64,000 nt of DNA. Origin: Asterias amurensis (Eukaryota > Echinodermata > Asteroidea > Forcipulatida > Asteriidae). This document shows, in pieces, positions 60,401-64,000 of this stretch. Made by a program: the position numbers and the translations under genes. Numbering within the stretch: the first letter of the stretch is position 1; the number at the start of each line of letters is the position of its first letter. The notes under the pieces were generated by a model. It did not search any database and was not told the origin of the DNA. It saw nothing but the letters and a program-made list of their open reading frames with translations. The DNA lies in contig NC_092649.1 in NCBI RefSeq assembly GCF_032118995.1, positions 16,185,332-16,249,331 of the forward strand. Reading direction: 5' to 3'.

Positions 60401-62522
60401 TGACCTCATCGAGTCACGATACGTCTTCATGATGAGACGTAGGTCATCGACCATGTCCAATTCACCACGAAACAGTTCATAGATAGCCTACAAAAACAGA
60501 AACACATAGAAATTAAGTAAACTAAGAAATTAACAAAAAGTTCTTTTATCTTTAAAATTTTAAGTAGGCCTATCTGTTTTAAGTTTCCTTTTTGGCTAGT
60601 CTAGAGTTTAAATTTTGGTTTTCAAGTTTGTGTAAAAATATAGGACAAACTACTGGAGCGTTAGTTTGAAATTAAAAACATTAAATAATAAAAATCATAA
60701 CATCATAGTTCTAAGCCAACCTATAAAGTAAACCAAAACAGTGAAATCTAGAAAACTACCCCTTACAAATTCTAATCAAAATGCATTTACAATATGTAAG
60801 TTACACGAGTGTGCACTTTTACCAGTTTAGCTTTTACCAGCTGTAAAGGGATTACTTCATCAAGTATCAAGTAATACATTAATAATAACAACAAAAATTA
60901 ACACATTTGTAAAGCGCCTAATGCAAAAGCCTCTAAGCAAATAAAGAGAACAATAAAATATACAATGAGTGAAAGATACAATTACATGAAAGCAGATTAC
61001 AAATAAGCAGCTTCAAACGAATGAGTTTTTAACATTAGGCCTAAGTACTTTCTGATTGGAAATCAATGTATTTTGTACAGTTAAGTACAAAGAACAATAG
61101 AGAAAAGTCTCACAGCAGTCAATCAAACACAAGTAAATTGCTGCTTCTAAAATAACTAACATGACATAAAAATTGTCAATGTTTTAAAATAGTATATAAT
61201 ACTGCATAAAACTGAAACATAAATGCATTTATAAAGAAAGCACTGTAAACTGTTTTAAATCGTCGTACAAAAAATACACAAAGTACAGAACTATTCATGA
61301 GCAGGAACAGCCCATTGATTTAAAAACCACAACAGCTAAACAAAAGAAGCAAATGGAGTCAAAATTGCATTAAAACACACACACATATATAAACACAATT
61401 ATGCACAAAAATGTGCGTCTGCGGACCCAGAGGAGATCCAACTCAATTCCAGTGAAGAGCAAGATTGATAAAAGCAAGATCCCCTCTACGACCGCAAAAC
61501 ACACACACATCAAATATTTCATGACCAAAAATTTAACGAAACAACGATAACCATTAAATACAGTGTAATATATAATACAATATAATTATTGAGAGCCAAA
61601 GTTGACTCTAGCATGCAAAATCCACTCCACAGTCCCTAGACACAGGCCCCAGAACAAGAGTAAAACAGGCAATGAAAACAGAGTAATGCAGAAGATTGCA
61701 TCCATAAGAAAAGAAGTGTTTGTGTAGTGTTTTGCTCTGCTACACAAGAGAAAAGTTCACTGCTTGTCTGTAATCTCAAAAGCCCCTTTCACAAGAGAGC
61801 AATTTAGCAAGGATCCCTTGCTAATTCAAGTTATAGCATGGTTGTAAAATTTAACAAAATGAACTTTGTGTGAATGGACAAATTTTTTATCCAAACTGCC
61901 GTCCAAATTCTTTTGCAAAATCTTGTCAAACATTGCTTCATTTTACAAAACATGCTAAAGTTAAGTGAGGGACCCCAGTTAAATTGCTGTCGTGTGAATA
62001 GCATTTCAATGTTAAAATCTCACCTCTTGTCTCTTAATCTGTCTCTTGGTTAGTCCCTCGTTGATGTTGCTGTTGACAGTCTCAGACCACAGTGTGCTGT
62101 CTCGTCTTTTTGTTGGTGTGGCTACTGGTTTGCAGTAAGGTTTGATGTTGAACGGTGGAGAGTGGCTCGTCCTGAAGCTCATTGACCGCTAAAAATCAAA
62201 TGAAGACAAGATTTAAAAATAAATACACACTTTTTTTCATTTTTTTTTTCAATGAAAACACAAATTTGATTCTGAATGAAGACAGTTCTTGAATGTCAAA
62301 ACTTGACGGATATCGGCGCATTATAAGTGTTCATGATGAATAGTAAAGGCTTCCATCTGAAGTTCACTGCGTTCACAGAAACTGATGAATTGCTTTAATA
62401 AATTTTCACATAAGAAGAAAACATTGAAGACTTTGCACTGCTTGACCGAATCCTAGTAAGAATTTTGCTTGTGAAAAACCTACCAGGTTAAGATACCCCA
62501 TCTGTTCAATCTTATAGACCAT
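54303..62522 (-). CDS. ARHGEF3: Rho guanine nucleotide exchange factor, ARHGEF3/NET1 type, short-N-terminus isoform
   Basis: Exons, 5' to 3': 62522-62484, 62188-62024, 60487-60328, 58629-58553, 58310-58050, 57439-57263, 56397-56214, 54454-54303. All junctions are GT-AG and in phase, giving 404 residues plus stop. Exon 2 has RSMSFR and TKRRDSTLWSETVN, as in human ARHGEF3 (RSISFR, TKRRDSKLWSETFD). The DH domain spans about 60-255 (conserved CLESPFSRRLDLWNFLDVPR, RLVKYTLLIQKI), the PH domain about 262-398 (LHVFLFEDILVVTR, GEVKLGGSFR). It should load GTP onto Rho, in the RhoA/B-specific group by family knowledge. The protein ends TEV, a class I PDZ ligand; human NET1 ends ETLV, ARHGEF3 does not, so this gene may be pre-duplication kin of both. 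The human proteins are 520-600 residues; longer isoforms may start beyond 64000. The ATG has an ideal context, ACCATGG. Confidence 0.94.
54455..56213. other. RhoGEF intron 7, no feature recognised
   Basis: Contains a near-duplicate pair (54714-54780 and 54824-54900: CTACACAAGCAATCTTACA, CTTCAAAACCTCACG, AACTAAACCACATGAGAAAA), a poly-C run at 55300 and a poly-A run at 56172-56191. Confidence 0.5.
56214..56397 (-). CDS. ARHGEF3: RhoGEF exon 7 (PH domain strands)
   Basis: Encodes KLHVFLFEDILVVTRIATRN and PIPVRHMQLENLEDGEVKLG, against human KLHVFLFQEVLVITRAVTHN and PIPVKDLLLEDLQDGEVRLG. Donor GTACGG. Confidence 0.97.
57263..57439 (-). CDS. ARHGEF3: RhoGEF exon 6 (DH-PH junction)
   Basis: Encodes LKVAEGVIQEVDRRTGEMKC, RHYIDHFVYLRDSQEHPLIA and LLCGGVLKNIKGRGM. 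Acceptor GTATTTGCAG, donor GTAAGC, phase 0 on both sides. Confidence 0.95.
57540..57840 (+). pseudogene. LINE 3' fragment (second copy)
   Basis: GGAATTCCCTTCCTCGCAACC, CCAACACACTTTAGCTCTTC and ATATACTCAAAACCCATTTA match the 49545 fragment without the nested repeat, ending at TATAAAAATGCCTTTATG and a (GTAT)n tract. A SINE tail (TATATAGCGCTCATGTCTG) precedes it at 57480. Confidence 0.65.
58050..58310 (-). CDS. ARHGEF3: RhoGEF exon 5 (DH core)
   Basis: Eighty-seven codons in phase 0: LPTLTNVYTAYCANQLAAKV, RQDKKVHDFLERCLESPFSR and LVKYTLLIQKIQELTPNDHP. The strongest match in the gene (human QDFLQRCLESPFSRKLDLWN). Local GC content is well above the neighbouring introns. Confidence 0.98.
58553..58629 (-). 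CDS. ARHGEF3: RhoGEF exon 4
   Basis: Encodes DLISELNKQRSADGTTDTVG and KVLLDW, against human ELLSQLRDVRKPDGSTEHVG and PILVGW. Acceptor TTTCCCAG, donor GTAAGA. Confidence 0.94.
58630..60327. other. RhoGEF intron 3, no feature recognised
   Basis: The 122-codon frame near 59080-59448 shows no family resemblance and lacks splice borders that would fit. Region 59500-59830 has a worn fragment with TTAAGTGGGGACGCTT-type sequence similar to the interior of the hAT element at 35700-35760 (both with CCATTTTG and a poly-T run). Confidence 0.45.
60328..60487 (-). CDS. ARHGEF3: RhoGEF exon 3 (DH start)
   Basis: Encodes AIYELFRGELDMVDDLRLIM, SMLSEQELETIFGRLEDLQP and LHQ. Human: AIFELSQGEEDLIEDLKLAK and IMTEQELNQIFGTLDSLIP. 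Phase 0 to 1. It lies in no long continuous frame and was found by hand. Confidence 0.96.
60488..62023. other. RhoGEF intron 2, no feature recognised
   Basis: A-rich intron; a fragment at 60895-60925 (TTTGTAAAGCGCCTAATGC) looks like a SINE tail. The middle (61420-61500) has TGCGTCTGCGGACC and a matching GATCCC...GACCGCAAAAC, a possible small inverted repeat. Confidence 0.4.
62024..62188 (-). CDS. ARHGEF3: RhoGEF exon 2
   Basis: Fifty-five codons in phase 0: RSMSFRTSHSPPFNIKPYCK, PTKRRDSTLWSETVNSNINE and GLTKRQIKRQE. The block TKRRDS-LWSET is the hallmark of ARHGEF3 and NET1 ahead of the DH domain. Confidence 0.95.
62484..62522 (-). CDS. ARHGEF3: RhoGEF exon 1 (alternative start exon)
   Basis: ACCATGG start, thirteen codons MVYKIEQMGYLNL, donor GTAGGT. 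Not conserved; supported by start context, frame fit and donor. A longer isoform would splice into exon 2 from further upstream. Confidence 0.72.
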
Positions 62523-63000
62523 GGTTGCGACTGCTAAATCCAAACACTCCACTTATGTTACAAAGAAACAGTGCATTTAAAGCACTAGGAGAGACAGAGA
62601 GAGAGCAAGCAGCCTGTTGCCTCAATGCAGTCTAATCACTGAATAACCACAGGTGCTGACTGGCATGTACTGTTAACACTAGCAGTATATGTAGTACAGT
62701 AGTGAAATACTTCTACGCACCACACGTGGTCATCTAAGGGGTAATCTTATACGTTTTCCCTTAATCACTGCTCAGTGCTTTCCAACTACCTGGAATCGTT
62801 AAGTGTGTGTCTTTGGTTTTTTGTTTCCCTATTCTTCTGTGCAGCTGAAATAAATTGCCTATGATGTGTATACGTACATGTACGTATACGTAGGCGGCCG
62901 GGCAGCGGAGCAAATATATTCTTATTAAACAGCGACGCAGCGACGAATGTGCTGGAGAGTGAGTCCCAAGTCACTCTGACGTGTCATTTTAGCGGAATTG
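62523..63000 (-). promoter_or_regulatory. Presumed promoter region of the short RhoGEF transcript
   Basis: Position upstream of the start exon. Contains a canonical E-box (CACACGTGGT, about 62720) and a perfect 22-bp palindrome at 62868-62889 centred on ACATGT with alternating TACG steps. No TATA box is assigned. Confidence 0.3.
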
Positions 63001-63548
63001 CTTTCGTGTTTTTGATCAACAGGTTCTTCCCAGTGTTGCTTGTATTGTCGTTTGTGTGTTTGTTTACCTAGATTATATATATTTTATTTATTCATTTATT
63101 TTCCAGGGAACACACAAACAGTACATACAGTAAAACAATACTACAAATAAGACTACAGGGAACAAGCCTGCGGATAAGAAAAAAAAGCAAAGAAAAAAAT
63201 CACGTGATCTAGACAAAAAACAACCTACAAAGACACGTAAGTACAAGAGAAAACAAGTCATAAAAAGTTCCAAAATACATAGAATGAAAAATGTGCCAGC
63301 AAGCCTAAAACAGCCCACACACTGCAATGTTAATTACACGAGAGTCTTTTGAGAAATAACTAACTGACAATCTATAATTTAATGCATTACATTAAAATAT
63401 TGAAAGCTTGAAAATCCTTCCGCTAATAACTCCAAAGGGAAGGGAGATCAAATATTATCTCCAAAGTGGACAAAGGTTCCCATTAGAAACCAAATTTAAA
63501 TCTATGTAATGATTAAGAGTACTCGGCTAACCCGTGTTTTGTTAAGAC
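63001..63548. other. No gene recognised
   Basis: A-rich block 63085-63300 resembles a retroposon tail; no boxes or frame. Confidence 0.4.
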
Positions 63549-63936
63549 TTAAAGACACTGGACACTACTGGTAATTGTCAAAGACCAGTCTTCTCACTTG
63601 GTGTATCTCAACATACGCATACAATAACAAACCTGTGAAAATTTTAGCTTGATTGGTCGTCAGAGTTGCGAGATAACTATGAAAGAAAAAAACACCCTTG
63701 TCACACGAAGCTGTTGTGCTTCCAAATGCTTGACTTTGAGACCTCAAATTCTAAACTTAAAGTCTCGAAATCAAATTTGTGGAAAATTACCTTTTTCTCG
63801 AAAACTACGTCACTTCAGAGGGAGCCGTTTCTCACAATGTTTTATACTATCAACCTCTCCCCACTACTCGTTACCAAGTGAGGTTTTATGCTGATATTTA
63901 TTTTGAGTAATTACCAATAGTGTCCACAGCCTTTAA
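63549..63936 (+). mobile_element. TTAA-flanked MITE, family A, copy 16 (full length)
   Basis: TTAAAGACACTGGACACTACT to GTGTCCACAGCCTTTAA, 388 bp. A direct repeat of the host context (GAGTACTCGGCT at 63517 and again at 63954) flanks it at a distance. Confidence 0.9.
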
Positions 63937-64000
63937 ATCTAAGGAATGATTTAGAGTACTCGGCTGACACACGAAGGAACTGCTGGCCTCCTCATCCAGA

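Noticed and set aside
63940..64000. Upstream RhoGEF exon at the window edge (minus-strand LDEEASSSFVCQ-like reading)
   Set aside because: No donor is placed so as to keep the frame, and the sequence is cut by the window border; cannot be supported.

Overview
The window looks like nuclear DNA of a marine invertebrate deuterostome, most likely an echinoderm, perhaps a starfish. It is AT-rich, its genes are split by many introns, and introns and intergenic DNA are crowded with MITEs and tRNA-derived SINEs. The taxon is an inference from repeat style and gene order, not from a marker gene. The protein-coding exons were assembled by hand from splice signals, reading-phase agreement and recalled vertebrate relatives.

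Three genes are supported. (1) PXK, minus strand, 34440 down to 8277: 13 coding exons that join without a frame break into 572 codons, giving a PX domain, a degenerate kinase domain and a proline-rich tail with a WH2 motif. (2) An ankyrin-repeat and SOCS-box gene (ASB family), plus strand, 41139 to 46478: six coding positions, one of them filled by two alternative exons (2a or 2b). (3) A RhoGEF of the ARHGEF3/NET1 type, minus strand, 62522 down to 54303: eight coding exons, 404 residues, DH and PH domains, ending in a class I PDZ-binding tail. PXK and ASB are divergent; ASB and the RhoGEF converge.

Region by region: 1-8276 is 3' flank of PXK with a 22-bp minisatellite (about 47 copies) and an array of tRNA-like B-box units at 101-bp spacing. 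8277-34440 is PXK, with introns full of nested MITEs and SINEs and a partial tandem duplication of exon 4. 34441-41138 is intergenic and holds a 1.27-kb hAT-type non-autonomous element with an 8-bp target duplication. 41139-47200 is ASB, whose 3' end is tandemly repeated about five times. 47200-54302 is AT-rich intergenic/3' UTR sequence with a LINE fragment carrying a nested element. 54303-62522 is the RhoGEF. 62523-64000 is its 5' flank.

The most notable signals are the ASB exon pair, where splice phases make exactly one of 2a and 2b usable; a short repeat, present four times, that carries a hairpin nearly identical to the replication-dependent histone mRNA 3' stem-loop; the B-box array; and a gene order that recalls human 3p14.3 (ARHGEF3, ASB14, PXK) and 10p15 (NET1, ASB13).
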